NCBI GenBank assembly: GCA_016934735.1
Contig: JAFGSG010000031.1
Span: 1-39,489, forward strand
Length of the DNA stretch: 39,489 nucleotides
Direction: 5' to 3'
DNA from: Spirochaetota bacterium
GTDB taxonomy: Bacteria; Spirochaetota; UBA4802; JAFGDQ01
The notes under the pieces were generated by a model. It did not search any database and was not told the origin of the DNA. It saw only the letters and a program-made list of their open reading frames with translations. Both the position numbers and the translations under genes were made by a program. Below are positions 1-9,607 of this stretch, piece after piece (the stretch's first letter is position 1; each line of letters begins with the position of its first letter).

Positions 1-93
<93 letters not shown>

Positions 94-173
94 AGATTAA
101 ATTATTATAACCGGATAAAAATCATCATTATTAAGATTGATCTAAAAAATTATCGTATTCACCAAGGATTTAA

Positions 174-2633
174 ATGAAAACTGCCGATATTGCCGTAAAA
201 AATCATGTCTCAATCGAACACATAATAAAAATATGCGAAGAGCTTGGTATTACATGCAAGGATGAAAATTCCGATATTTCAGAAAAAGACCTTTTTCTTG
301 TAGAAAAAAAGATAGAGGTTATAAAAACCGAAAAAACAAAAAAAACTATTCAACTAATCGAGAAAAAAGGCGAAAGAAACGCAGATTCAAACTCCGGGAA
401 AAAAATCAAACTCAAAAGAAAAGTACATGTTTCCAAAGGTTTAATAAAAGATAAGGCCGAAAAAGAACCTGATACTGAAAAAATTAAATCAACTAAAATA
501 AAAGAAGAGAAAACCCCATCAAAAGAGGAAAAAAAACCGGAAAGATACATAGGCCAGACTCAAAGAGAAACAAAACCGGACAGGTTTAAAAGCAGAGATG
601 CCGGAAAAGATAAACAAAGAACAGGGCAGGCAAGACCGACAGCCTTCCAGTCATTGGGCAAGGGAGGACCAACAAGACCAAAAAGTACGGAAACAGCTAA
701 AGAGTCCATCAAAGAACATACAAAAGAAACATCCCGGAGAAAGCTTCACGGAAAGGATAAAGATAAAAATAAAAAATTCAAAGAAGAAAAATTCAAAGAA
801 GAAAAATTTATAGAAAAGGATATTGTACTCCGAAAGAAAAAACCGATAGAAAACCTAAAACGAGAAATCGTTACACCGGGCAGGATTGAAATTACGGAAA
901 ATCTTTCCGTGGGAGACCTTGCACACAAACTCAACATTAAAGCCAACGAAGTAATTGCCAAGCTTATGAAATTAGGGGTCATGGCTACAATAAATCAGAT
1001 TATTGACTCCGAAACCGCCGAGATCCTGGCCGGTGAATACAATACAGAAGTAAAAGTTGTTTCCCTATTTGAAGAGACCGTTATTAAATCAAACGAGATC
1101 GAAAAGCCGGAAGACCTTGAAACAAGACCGCCTGTTGTAACCATTATGGGCCATGTTGACCACGGCAAGACAAAGCTTCTGGATACAATCAGAAAAACAA
1201 ATGTTATGGATCAGGAATTCGGCGGGATCACTCAGCATATAGGTGCATATAAAATATTTATTAATGATCACCATATTACTTTCCTTGACACACCGGGCCA
1301 TGCCGCATTTACCACGATGAGAGCAAGAGGAGCAGGCGTTACTGATATTGTTGTATTAGTCGTTGCAGTAAATGACGGCGTTATGCCTCAAACAATAGAA
1401 GCAATAAATCACGCAAAAGATGCCGGAGTGCCGACAGTTGTAGCGTTGAATAAAATCGATTTAGCTGATGCCAATCCGCAGAAAGTGAAGCAGGAGCTCT
1501 CGAACTATGGGCTTGTACCTGAAGAATGGGGAGGTCATACGCTTTACGCGGAAATAAGCGCAAAGAACAACATAAATATTGATAAACTTTTGGAACTTAT
1601 CTTAATACAGGCAGAAATGCTCGAGCTAAAAGCAAACTTGAAAATCATGGCAAGAGGAACGGTGCTGGAATCCAGAATCGACCGCGGTAGAGGTTCTGTG
1701 CCAACAATACTTGTACAACAGGGAATTCTCAAAGTAGGTGATCCTTTTGTTGTAGGAGTATGTTCAGGTAAAGTCAGGGCAATGTTTGACGACAAGGGCA
1801 ATCCAATCGATAAAGCAACACCCTCCACGCCTGTTGAAGTCCTTGGTATAACAGGGATCCCCTCAGCAGGCGATCCATTTCAGGTTGTCGAATCGGAAAA
1901 ATATTCCAAACAAATTTCCAATAAACGACAGGAGCTTAAAAGAGTAGAATCAGCAAAGAAAGTTAAAAAAGTTACTCTCGAAAATCTGAACGAAATGATA
2001 AGAGAGGGAGAGATTCAGGAGTTAAAAGTAATAATAAAAGCCGATGTGGACGGCTCAGTCCAGGCTCTGCATGAAGAACTCCAGAAATTATCAACCGGAG
2101 ATATCAGAGTAAAAGTTATTCACAGCGGTACAGGCACCATCAATGAATCTGATGTTATACTTGCATCAGCATCCAATGCGATTATCATCGGTTATCATAT
2201 CAGGCCAACAGCTAAAATAGCGGATCTCGCTGAAAAAGAAAGCGTTTCAATTCAATTATTCAATATTATTTTTGAAGCTACCGCCAGTATAAAGGCTGCA
2301 ATGCAGGGGATGCTAAAGCCCGACTATAAAGAAGAGATTATCGGTTCCGGAGAAATTATTAAAACTTTCAAGATATCAAAAGTCGGGACTATTGCAGGTT
2401 CCATGATACACAAAGGTAAAGTGCAAAGAAGCAATTCCATCAGACTGATCCGGGATGGAATTGTAATTTACAACGGCAAACTGAAATCCCTGAAAAGGTA
2501 TCAGGATGATGCATCGGAAGTCAGCGTTGGCCAGGAATGCGGATTTACTATTGACGGATTCAATGATATTAAGGTTGGAGATACCTTTGAAGCATATACA
2601 ATGGTTGAAGTAGCAAAAACATTGGATTCCTAA
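174..2633 (+). CDS. infB: Translation initiation factor IF-2
   Basis: IF-2 is the GTPase that brings fMet-tRNA to the 30S subunit and promotes 50S joining. The 819-aa protein has an N-terminal IF2_N helix bundle (about 1-50), a long Lys/Glu-rich disordered linker (about 50-235), a second IF2_N domain (about 240-290), then the G domain with G1 GHVDHGKT near 326-333, G3 DTPGH near 372 and G4 NKID near 426. Domains II-IV follow; the last carries the initiator-tRNA-binding beta barrel. The ATG at 174 follows an AAGGA motif at 164-168. Length is normal for IF-2 (700-1000 aa, varying mainly in the linker). It is the second gene of the conserved nusA-infB-rbfA-truB-rpsO-pnp order. Confidence 0.97.
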   Translation: MKTADIAVKNHVSIEHIIKICEELGITCKDENSDISEKDLFLVEKKIEVIKTEKTKKTIQLIEKKGERNADSNSGKKIKLKRKVHVSKGLIKDKAEKEPDTEKIKSTKIKEEKTPSKEEKKPERYIGQTQRETKPDRFKSRDAGKDKQRTGQARPTAFQSLGKGGPTRPKSTETAKESIKEHTKETSRRKLHGKDKDKNKKFKEEKFKEEKFIEKDIVLRKKKPIENLKREIVTPGRIEITENLSVGDLAHKLNIKANEVIAKLMKLGVMATINQIIDSETAEILAGEYNTEVKVVSLFEETVIKSNEIEKPEDLETRPPVVTIMGHVDHGKTKLLDTIRKTNVMDQEFGGITQHIGAYKIFINDHHITFLDTPGHAAFTTMRARGAGVTDIVVLVVAVNDGVMPQTIEAINHAKDAGVPTVVALNKIDLADANPQKVKQELSNYGLVPEEWGGHTLYAEISAKNNINIDKLLELILIQAEMLELKANLKIMARGTVLESRIDRGRGSVPTILVQQGILKVGDPFVVGVCSGKVRAMFDDKGNPIDKATPSTPVEVLGITGIPSAGDPFQVVESEKYSKQISNKRQELKRVESAKKVKKVTLENLNEMIREGEIQELKVIIKADVDGSVQALHEELQKLSTGDIRVKVIHSGTGTINESDVILASASNAIIIGYHIRPTAKIADLAEKESVSIQLFNIIFEATASIKAAMQGMLKPDYKEEIIGSGEIIKTFKISKVGTIAGSMIHKGKVQRSNSIRLIRDGIVIYNGKLKSLKRYQDDASEVSVGQECGFTIDGFNDIKVGDTFEAYTMVEVAKTLDS
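774..803 (+). repeat. Two tandem 15-bp units inside the infB linker
   Basis: The 15-bp unit AAATTCAAAGAAGAA occurs twice in tandem (774-788 and 789-803), and the start of a third copy follows. It encodes KFKEE twice within the disordered charged linker of IF-2. Because the unit is a multiple of three, copy-number change would keep the frame. Confidence 0.8.
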
Positions 2634-2771
2634 ATCCATACAGGCGGAAAACTATTTGCCTTTAATTATAAAACTTCGATAAACAATACTCCGAAAAAAT
2701 TCCTTGTATTTTATTAAAGTAATAATCCACTATAAGAACAATAAATAATATTGGAGGCTAGCTGCAGCATT

Positions 2772-3167
2772 ATGCCCGGTTATAGAAAAGAGAGACTGGA
2801 AAAACAGATCAGGATGATAGTAGCTGACGCACTGATCAAAGACATTAAGGATCCCAGAATAGGATTCGTCACAGTTACAGGAGCAAAGCTGAATAAGGAT
2901 AAATCCGCAGTAGTTGTATCTGTGTCTGTAATGGGAGATGAGAAATCGAAAAACAAATCGATGATCGGGCTTAATTCGGCAAAAGGTTTTTTTCAATACA
3001 AAATAGGCCGTGAAATGAAAATGAGGAATACCCCGAAAATAGTATTTAAACTTGACTCTTCAATAGAATATGGTGTGGAGATGGTAAATACTATTACAAA
3101 AATCGAAGAAGAAAGAGTCAATAGGGAATTGTCTAACAATCCGGAAGAAGACAATGATGAGAGGTAG
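2772..3167 (+). CDS. rbfA: Ribosome-binding factor A
   Basis: RbfA is a KH-fold assembly factor that binds the 30S subunit near helix 1 of 16S rRNA and is needed for late 30S maturation and cold adaptation. The 131-aa product begins MPGYRKERLEKQI, has the family motif DPRIGFVTVTG near residues 33-43, and ends in an acidic tail. A longer frame from TTG at 2751 is open, but that TTG overlaps the GGAGG at 2753-2757, which must be the ribosome site. I therefore choose ATG 2772, with an unusually long 14-nt spacer. The stop at 3165-3167 abuts the likely start of truB, so the two are probably translationally coupled. Confidence 0.93.
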   Translation: MPGYRKERLEKQIRMIVADALIKDIKDPRIGFVTVTGAKLNKDKSAVVVSVSVMGDEKSKNKSMIGLNSAKGFFQYKIGREMKMRNTPKIVFKLDSSIEYGVEMVNTITKIEEERVNRELSNNPEEDNDER

Positions 3168-3172
3168 CCATT

Positions 3173-4087
3173 ATTTCCGCATTTAACAATTCAGTTATCC
3201 TTGTTGATAAACCCACAGGCCGGACTTCATCCGATACACTTAATGAACTGAAAAAAATAATAAAGCAAAAAAAAATAGGACATTCCGGCACACTCGATAA
3301 ATCTGCCTCAGGATTGCTGGTTGTCTGTACCGGCTCTGCAACAAAACTCACCAGGTATTTTCTAAACAGCGACAAAAGATATATTGGAACAATTAAATTG
3401 GGAATCATTACAGATAGTTTTGATTCAGAGGGTAAAATAATAGAGAGAAAAGAGATAAAAAATCTTAATCCCGAATACATAAAAAAAATCCCAGGTGAAT
3501 TCACAGGGGAAACGGAGCAGGTTCCTCCGCTTTATTCCGCATTAAAAATAGGCGGAAAAAGAGCATCGGACATTGCCCGCGAAGGAAAAAATGTATTTTT
3601 AAATAAAAGAAAAGTAACAATAAAGAAACTGGATATTTTAAAAATTGATCTTGACAATTACAGCATCAAAATAGATGTTGCGTGTTCTAAAGGAACTTAT
3701 ATCAGATCCCTTGCCATGGATATTGGAGAATACCTCGGCACAGGGGCTCATTTGGAAAGCCTGCAAAGAATTGCTTCCGGAATTTTTACTTTAGAAAATG
3801 CCGCCACAATTGATGAAATAAAAAAATCCGCAAACGGCAGTACTATAGACAAGAAATATTTATTAACGCCCGGAGAGGCTTTAATGAATTTTTCTACTAT
3901 TAAAATAAAAAATATTATAAAAAAAAGAATTTTAAACGGTGCATTTTTTACACAGGATGATATAATTTCCATTGATAGCAATGGAGGCAATCCATTCATA
4001 ATTTTAGATGAAGAAGAAAATCTTATTGCAATTGCGGATGTTGATATTAATAATTGGTTAATAAAATATTTAAATGTGTTTAATTAA
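3173..4087 (+). CDS. truB: tRNA pseudouridine-55 synthase TruB, non-canonical start
   Basis: TruB makes pseudouridine 55 in the T loop of tRNAs. The family core is clear: VILVDKPTGRTS, then GHSGTLDKSASG with the catalytic Asp at 3296-3298 (residue 42 from ATT 3173), KRYIGTIKLG, VPPLYSALKIGGKRA and KGTYIRSLA. The first ATG/GTG/TTG in frame is TTG 3314, which would delete the catalytic Asp and the whole first strand, so translation must begin upstream. In frame there are stops at 3155 and 3158, then ATT at 3170 and 3173, with GAGG (3161-3164) 5 or 8 nt before them. An ATT start coupled to the end of rbfA gives 304-305 aa, normal for TruB. The alternative is a 1-nt insertion separating the ATG at 3154 or 3157 from the frame. 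Confidence 0.9.
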   Translation: MSAFNNSVILVDKPTGRTSSDTLNELKKIIKQKKIGHSGTLDKSASGLLVVCTGSATKLTRYFLNSDKRYIGTIKLGIITDSFDSEGKIIERKEIKNLNPEYIKKIPGEFTGETEQVPPLYSALKIGGKRASDIAREGKNVFLNKRKVTIKKLDILKIDLDNYSIKIDVACSKGTYIRSLAMDIGEYLGTGAHLESLQRIASGIFTLENAATIDEIKKSANGSTIDKKYLLTPGEALMNFSTIKIKNIIKKRILNGAFFTQDDIISIDSNGGNPFIILDEEENLIAIADVDINNWLIKYLNVFN

Positions 4088-4102
4088 AATTAAGAATATA
4101 AA

Positions 4103-4146
4103 TAGAGACTGTTTAAAAAATAATCTTTATTTTAAGCCAGTCTCTA
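4103..4146 (+). promoter_or_regulatory. Hairpin in the rpsO leader
   Basis: TAGAGACTG (4103-4111) pairs perfectly with CAGTCTCTA (4138-4146). The stem can extend with AU pairs after a 2-nt bulge. No U-tract follows (the next bases are AAAAATTTT), so it is not a standard terminator. Its place between truB and rpsO fits an RNA target for S15 autoregulation, which is known in several bacteria but is not conserved in sequence. The role is inferred. Confidence 0.45.
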
Positions 4147-4183
4147 AAAATTTTAAAATCTATTAAGAGGATATTAAATTTTT

Positions 4184-4441
4184 ATGCAGCCGAAAAACGA
4201 AATAATTAACCAGTATAAAATCCACGAGAAAGATACCGGTTCGTCAGAGGTACAAATAGCTCTTTTAACCGAAAGGATAAATCATCTTACTGAGCATTTT
4301 AAACTTCACAAAAAGGATTTTCATTCCAGAAGAGGATTGCTTAAACTTGTTGGCCACAGAAGAAGACTTCTGAATTATTTAAAGAACAGGGATCTTGAAA
4401 AATACAGAAGTATAATTAAATCGTTGGGAATCAGAAGGTAA
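4184..4441 (+). CDS. rpsO: 30S ribosomal protein S15
   Basis: S15 is a primary 16S rRNA-binding protein of the 30S platform and helps form bridge B4. The 85-aa product is close to the usual 88-89 aa and carries the diagnostic [16 protein letters not shown] followed by [12 protein letters not shown] and [10 protein letters not shown], the rRNA-contacting helices. The ATG at 4184 lies 11-13 nt after a GAGGAT ribosome site at 4167-4172. It is preceded by a hairpin that may be an S15 autoregulatory site and followed after 86 bp by pnp, the classical rpsO-pnp arrangement. Confidence 0.97.
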   Translation: MQPKNEIINQYKIHEKDTGSSEVQIALLTERINHLTEHFKLHKKDFHSRRGLLKLVGHRRRLLNYLKNRDLEKYRSIIKSLGIRR

Positions 4442-4527
4442 ATTGAAAAATATTTCACACCCTTTGCCTCAGGAAACACGCGATAAAATCCTAAATAATA
4501 AATGCTAATTTAATCAGGCGGAAAACT

Positions 4528-6606
4528 ATGAGTTCACACTTTTCAGTAAATATTGGAAAAGACAATATTATATTTAACACAGGGCATCTTGCTAAACAAG
4601 CGGATGGGGCTGTTGCGGTTTCCTGTAATGACACGATCGTATTCGCTTCAGTTGTAATGTCAAGAGACACCGATGAAAAGGATTTTTTTCCATTAACTGT
4701 GGATTACAGGGAAAAATATTATGCTTCAGGTAAAATTCCCGGAGGATACATCAAACGCGAAGGCAGGCCGAGCGACCGCGAGACTCTAACATCAAGACTG
4801 ATCGACAGACCAATTAGGCCGCTATTCCCGAAAGACTTTACAAACGAGGTCCAGCTTATCGCTTATGTTTTGTCATCGGACAAACAGACCCAGATGGATA
4901 TTGTAGCAATCAATGCCGCTTCAGCTGCACTTTCTATTTCCGGCATTCCCTTCAGCGGGCCGATAGGCGCAGTCAGAGTAGGTAAAATAAACGGAGAGCT
5001 TGTTATCAATCCGGGCTTTACTGAAATTGAATCGAGCGATCTTGATCTTGTAGTTGCAGGCACAAAAACGGCTGTAACCATGATCGAGGGATCAGCAAAA
5101 AATCTTTCCGAAGAAGAAATGATAGATGCTGTTATATTTGCTCATGAAAACATAAAAAAGATATGCGATAAAATCGAAGAACTGGTAAAAATTTATGGAA
5201 AACCCGCAATCAGCTATATACCAAAATCCGAGGATAAAGAATTAAGAGAGGAAATAAAAAACAAATATTATACTGAAATAGAAAATCTGATCCAATTTAA
5301 AGATAAGAAGGAAAGGGAGAACGCTCATAAATCCATCATTGAAAAAGCAAAGGAAAGCTTAAGTGAAAAATATCCCGAAACCATTAACCAGGCCGGCTCA
5401 ATCATTGACGATTTTGACGGCGAAATTCTCAGAAGAAGAATATTAAATGAAAAAGTTCGGGCAGACGGAAGAGACCTGAAAGAAGTAAGGCCTATTGATA
5501 TTATAATAGGCATACTACCGAGAGCGCATGGTTCCGCGGTTTTCACCCGCGGGCAGACTCAGAGTCTGGGAGTTGTAACCCTAGGCACAGTAGCTGATTC
5601 TCAAAAGATCGATGCAATTGAAGGCGAAACCTTTAAGAGATTTATGCTGCATTACAATTTCCCTCCTTTTTCTGTCGGAGAAACCGGAAGATTCGGAGGA
5701 ACCGGAAGACGGGAGATCGGCCACGGCATGCTTGCTGAACGTTCGCTCGCATATGTACTGCCTGAACAAAATGATTTCCCATACACGATCAGAATAGTAT
5801 CCGAGATACTTGAATCAAACGGATCGTCATCCATGGCTACGATATGCTCAGGCTCTCTTTCGATGTTTAACGCAGGTATACCGGTAAAGGATGCTGTAGC
5901 TGGAATCGCAATGGGACTCATAATGGAAGGAGATAAGTACGCGGTCTTAAGTGACATCATCGGGCTTGAGGATCATCTTGGAGATATGGATTTCAAAGTT
6001 GCAGGCACCAAGACAGGCATAACCGGCTTTCAAATGGATATAAAGATACAGGGGATTACTCCTGAAATCATTAGAGAAGCACTTCTTCAGGCAAAAGAAA
6101 ACAGGCTTCACATTTTAAGTAAAATGGACGAGGTTATTTCGCAGCCGGAAAAGGAACTCTCACCCTTTGCTCCCAGAATAGTTACAATTGTTGTTGATAA
6201 GGATAAAATCGGAGGGATCATAGGCCCCGGCGGAAAAATGATAAAAGGTATTACGGAAAGAACAGGTGCAGAAATAAATATTCAGGATGACGGGACAGTT
6301 ACAATAGCTGCTGTAGACAAAAATTCTCTTGAAATGGCAGTTAAAGAAATTGAATCCATAATTGAAGAAGTTGAAGTAGGTAAAATATACACCGGCCGCG
6401 TAAAAAAAATAATGGATTTTGGTGCCTTTGTTGAGATTCTTCCGGGTAAAGAGGGTTTACTGCATATATCAAAACTTGATTTTAAACGCGTCAACAATGT
6501 CACAGATATTTTAAACGAAGGAGATACTGTCGACGTCAAGGTTATAGGCATCGACAAACTCGGCAGAATTGATTTAAGCAGAAAGGACGCGCTGCAAAAA
6601 AAATAA
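4528..6606 (+). CDS. pnp: Polyribonucleotide nucleotidyltransferase (PNPase)
   Basis: PNPase is a trimeric phosphorolytic 3'-5' exoribonuclease of mRNA decay. The 692-aa product has both RNase PH-like domains (about 10-235 and 315-545) flanking a helical domain, then a KH domain with the GGIIGPGGKMIKGI loop near 570-583, and a C-terminal S1 domain (about 618-690) beginning GKIYTGRVKKIMDFGAF. All regions of the family are present, and the second core holds the phosphate-site signature around SNGSSSMATICSGSL. Start ATG 4528 follows AGGCGG. In enterobacteria pnp is autoregulated through RNase III cleavage of its leader; I see no strong double-stranded structure in the 86-bp gap here. Confidence 0.97.
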   Translation: MSSHFSVNIGKDNIIFNTGHLAKQADGAVAVSCNDTIVFASVVMSRDTDEKDFFPLTVDYREKYYASGKIPGGYIKREGRPSDRETLTSRLIDRPIRPLFPKDFTNEVQLIAYVLSSDKQTQMDIVAINAASAALSISGIPFSGPIGAVRVGKINGELVINPGFTEIESSDLDLVVAGTKTAVTMIEGSAKNLSEEEMIDAVIFAHENIKKICDKIEELVKIYGKPAISYIPKSEDKELREEIKNKYYTEIENLIQFKDKKERENAHKSIIEKAKESLSEKYPETINQAGSIIDDFDGEILRRRILNEKVRADGRDLKEVRPIDIIIGILPRAHGSAVFTRGQTQSLGVVTLGTVADSQKIDAIEGETFKRFMLHYNFPPFSVGETGRFGGTGRREIGHGMLAERSLAYVLPEQNDFPYTIRIVSEILESNGSSSMATICSGSLSMFNAGIPVKDAVAGIAMGLIMEGDKYAVLSDIIGLEDHLGDMDFKVAGTKTGITGFQMDIKIQGITPEIIREALLQAKENRLHILSKMDEVISQPEKELSPFAPRIVTIVVDKDKIGGIIGPGGKMIKGITERTGAEINIQDDGTVTIAAVDKNSLEMAVKEIESIIEEVEVGKIYTGRVKKIMDFGAFVEILPGKEGLLHISKLDFKRVNNVTDILNEGDTVDVKVIGIDKLGRIDLSRKDALQKK

Positions 6607-6661
6607 CCTCTTAAAAATAAACTACTTAATAATCAGCTCTTCAAGTACTTTAAATATCGCT

Positions 6662-7918
6662 ATGGTGATTAAATATAATTTAGATAACGGCCTAACCGTC
6701 CTTTTAGAGCCAATTGACAGCGTAGTTTCAATTTCCGCAGGGTTGTGGGTTAAAGCCGGCTCAAGACACGAAAAAAAAGACCAGCTGGGTTACGCGCATT
6801 TTATTGAGCACATGCTCTTCAAGGGTACTGAAAACTATACTGCAAAAGAAATTGCGCAGATGGCGGACAGAGTCGGCGGACAGCATAATGCTATCACGAA
6901 CAGGGAATATACCTGTTACTATATCAATGTAATCTCTGATTTTCTGGAACCATCCATTGATCTTTTATCCGATATTTATTACCGCTCGCTTTTTAATATA
7001 AAGGATATTCAAAAAGAAAAAAATGTAATACTTGAAGAAATAAGCATGTACGAAGATACCCCTGACGAAATCATTCATGATATCTTTATGGAAACCATGC
7101 TGTCAAAACATCCGCTCGGGAATTCTATTCTTGGAACACCGGAAAGCATTTCAGCAGCTGATAGAAAAAAATTGCTGAATTTTTTTAATCAATATTATGT
7201 TAATGAAAACTGCATATTTGCTATTGCCGGAAAGTTCAATATCGAAAAAGCAAAAAATTATATAACATCCTGTTTCCCTCAAAATCATAATGATAATAAA
7301 TTCAATATAATAGAAAATTCAGTTAAACCCATCAGATTATTCCATAAACACATCAATAAAGATTTAGAACAGATCCATTTTTGCCTGGGAACAGAAGGAC
7401 TAAAAAAAGATGATCCCGACAGATGGGCGCTTTACACAATAAGCACTATACTCGGCGGCAGCGTTTCATCCAGACTGTTCCAAAACATCAGAGAAAAAGA
7501 AGGATTATGCTACTCAATATACTCTTTTCATTCATCCTACCACGATACCGGAGTTTTCGGCATTTATTGCGGCACTTCACCCGACAACTACAAGCGTGTC
7601 CTTAATTTAATCATGAAAGAATGTAAAAATTTATTAAAAAAAGGTATAACAGAACAGGAGCTTATTGATATAAAAGCATATATAAAGGGAAATCTTGCAC
7701 TAAGCCTGGAGAGCACCGAGGTCAGAATGGGCCAGCTGGCGAGAAATGAAATTACATATGGACGTAATTTTTCATTTATTGAAATAGTGGAACAGATCGA
7801 TAAAGTAACGCTTAATGACTTCGAGCGGGTATGTAAAAAACTATTTATAGATAAAAGATTTACTGTGGTTTCTATAGGAAAAAACAAATATTCAAATGAT
7901 AAACCTCTGTACTTATAA
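6662..7918 (+). CDS. M16 family zinc metallopeptidase (processing-peptidase type)
   Basis: This 418-aa protein belongs to the insulinase/mitochondrial-processing-peptidase family. The inverted zinc motif HFIEH gives H46, E49 and H50, and the third ligand is E126 in the ILEEISMYEDTP segment, 76 residues on as usual. Two M16 modules (about 1-165 and 170-360) are present, which matches the short one-chain, dimerising type. No signal peptide is visible, so it is probably cytoplasmic. It follows pnp by 55 bp, a common order in several phyla. The substrate is unknown. There is no obvious Shine-Dalgarno before ATG 6662, so the start is less certain than the family. Confidence 0.93.
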   Translation: MVIKYNLDNGLTVLLEPIDSVVSISAGLWVKAGSRHEKKDQLGYAHFIEHMLFKGTENYTAKEIAQMADRVGGQHNAITNREYTCYYINVISDFLEPSIDLLSDIYYRSLFNIKDIQKEKNVILEEISMYEDTPDEIIHDIFMETMLSKHPLGNSILGTPESISAADRKKLLNFFNQYYVNENCIFAIAGKFNIEKAKNYITSCFPQNHNDNKFNIIENSVKPIRLFHKHINKDLEQIHFCLGTEGLKKDDPDRWALYTISTILGGSVSSRLFQNIREKEGLCYSIYSFHSSYHDTGVFGIYCGTSPDNYKRVLNLIMKECKNLLKKGITEQELIDIKAYIKGNLALSLESTEVRMGQLARNEITYGRNFSFIEIVEQIDKVTLNDFERVCKKLFIDKRFTVVSIGKNKYSNDKPLYL

Positions 7919-8022
7919 ATTGACTTTATTAATAAATTGTTATTGAAATTTTTACAAAACCAAGAATAATTCGCGCAATAAATGTAATTCTTGAAAAGTA
8001 TTATTATAAATAGGATATTTAT

Positions 8023-8439
8023 ATGGCAGGTAAAGACGGTTTAAACAACAGTACAATTGGGGAAGGATCTGTATTTGAAGGAAAATTTTATATAAGCGGT
8101 TCATTGAGAATCGACGGCAAGTTTGAAGGCGAAATAAAAACCGATGAAGAACTGGTAGTTGGGCCGACCGGAAAAGTCAAAACCAATATCAAAGCAAAAT
8201 CGGTGGTGGTTTCCGGCACTGTCATAGGCAATATCGCTGCAGAAAAGGAAGTAATTCTAATGGAAACAGCCAGAGTATCAGGCGATATTGAAACTCCTAT
8301 CCTGACAATACAGAAGGGAGTTATAACTCAGGGGCATATTACAATAACCGGAGGCCAGAAAACAAATATTAAAAAGCTTATTGACGACTCATACGGCGAT
8401 AAATTAGTTAAAGAGGAAAAACCGGAAAATAAAAAATAA
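8023..8439 (+). CDS. Bactofilin (polymer-forming cytoskeletal protein)
   Basis: The 138-aa product fits the bactofilin family: a short N-terminal tail, the entry motif TIGEGSVFEGKFYISGSLRIDGKFEGEI, and then short repeating strand-turn units of the right-handed beta helix (residues about 15-120), ending in a charged Lys/Glu tail. Bactofilins polymerise without nucleotide and often localise cell-wall enzymes. The gene is followed by a LysM/M23 peptidase 64 bp downstream, a partnership seen in many bacteria where the bactofilin positions the peptidase for cell shape. The ATG at 8023 follows AGGAT with normal spacing. Confidence 0.95.
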   Translation: MAGKDGLNNSTIGEGSVFEGKFYISGSLRIDGKFEGEIKTDEELVVGPTGKVKTNIKAKSVVVSGTVIGNIAAEKEVILMETARVSGDIETPILTIQKGVITQGHITITGGQKTNIKKLIDDSYGDKLVKEEKPENKK

Positions 8440-8503
8440 TATCAACAATCAAATATCTGTACCCGATAAATAAAATGACTAATCGCTTTTTAAAAAATAT
8501 CCA

Positions 8504-9529
8504 ATGAATAAACTTCGTTACAGAACATACAAATTCGGAAATCTGATAATTTCAAAAACTAATAATGAAATTGCCTTTATATATAAAGGGAGAAAAAAAA
8601 ATTTCTCAAAGGTTGTCTATACCAGCAGTTCACCAGCAGGAGCAAAAAAATATATTTATGCCATCTGCTTTTTACTATTAATCGGACTTGCCTTTTACAT
8701 ATACAATAACATCGATTTTCACTCTTATGATAACGCATTGGATGAGGATGACAAACAGAAGAATGAACTATTATTGTCAAAGACAACGGATTATTCAGAA
8801 CAGGAAAAAACAGAATCATTACAGATAAGAGAACACCTGGTTATAGATGGTAACACTTTAAGTGAACTTGCCAAGGAATATGGAGTGTCAATGGACACAA
8901 TTTGCGGCAGTAATAATCTCCATTCCTATGATATTATCCGGACCGGAAAAAAATTAAAAATTCCAAATAAAGACGGCATTCTGCATACGGTTGCAAAAGG
9001 ACAGAGTGTAAATGATATAGCAAATAAATATAAAGTAACTGTTGAAAAAATCTTTACGGAAAATAATAAAAAAAATTTTGATTTTATTTCTGTCGGGGAA
9101 ATAATATTTGTCCCGGACGCGAAACCTACTGATATCGTTCCGGGTTTTATGTGGCCTGCACGCAACTTTCGCATTACCAGCAGATTCGGATGGCGGAGAC
9201 ATCCGATTTCAAGAACAAGGCAATTTCATCAGGGAATTGATATAAGATCGAATCATCAGCTGATAAGAGCTACCAAATACGGCAAAGTTACTTATACAGG
9301 CTGGATGGGAAGATATGGAAACGTAGTAATAATTGCACATCCCGGAGGCTGGAAGTCATTATACGGCCACCTGTCCAGGTTTTTAGTAAAACCCGGACAG
9401 TATGTAAAACAGGGGCAATGGATCGCCAAAAGCGGCAATACAGGATACTCAACAGGCCCGCATCTGCATTTTGAATTGCGAAAAAACGGCGTCCCGAAAA
9501 ATCCTTATAATTATTTATTGCGCAGATAA
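8504..9529 (+). CDS. Membrane-anchored LysM / M23 peptidoglycan endopeptidase
   Basis: This 341-aa protein has a basic cytoplasmic N-terminus (1-46), one transmembrane helix (about 49-68), two LysM domains (about 111-154 and 160-204) that bind glycan strands, and a C-terminal M23/LytM domain (about 218-335). The zinc ligands are intact: H242 and D246 in FHQGID, and H322 in HLHFE, with a further catalytic His near 289 in LYGHL. It should cleave peptide cross-links in the periplasm and so be an active enzyme, not a LytM activator. Adjacency to the bactofilin suggests the two act together in cell morphology. The cytoplasmic tail could contact the bactofilin polymer; that is inference. Confidence 0.95.
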   Translation: MNKLRYRTYKFGNLIISKTNNEIAFIYKGRKKNFSKVVYTSSSPAGAKKYIYAICFLLLIGLAFYIYNNIDFHSYDNALDEDDKQKNELLLSKTTDYSEQEKTESLQIREHLVIDGNTLSELAKEYGVSMDTICGSNNLHSYDIIRTGKKLKIPNKDGILHTVAKGQSVNDIANKYKVTVEKIFTENNKKNFDFISVGEIIFVPDAKPTDIVPGFMWPARNFRITSRFGWRRHPISRTRQFHQGIDIRSNHQLIRATKYGKVTYTGWMGRYGNVVIIAHPGGWKSLYGHLSRFLVKPGQYVKQGQWIAKSGNTGYSTGPHLHFELRKNGVPKNPYNYLLRR

Positions 9530-9607
9530 GGCACACCCGCACTCATGTTCTACAATAAGCTTTTATTGTTATAATCGGGCAATTAAAAAAAGGTTAATAA
9601 ATAACAT

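Noticed and set aside
746-982. Minus-strand frame opposite infB
   Set aside because: It is a shadow of the infB linker: its composition is the reverse complement of Lys/Glu codons, and it has no ribosome site.
2751-2771. rbfA start at TTG 2751
   Set aside because: The TTG overlaps the GGAGG that serves as the ribosome site; ATG 2772 gives the usual RbfA N-terminus.
3314-4087. truB beginning at TTG 3314 (257 aa)
   Set aside because: This start removes the catalytic Asp and the first core strand, both clearly encoded upstream in the same frame.
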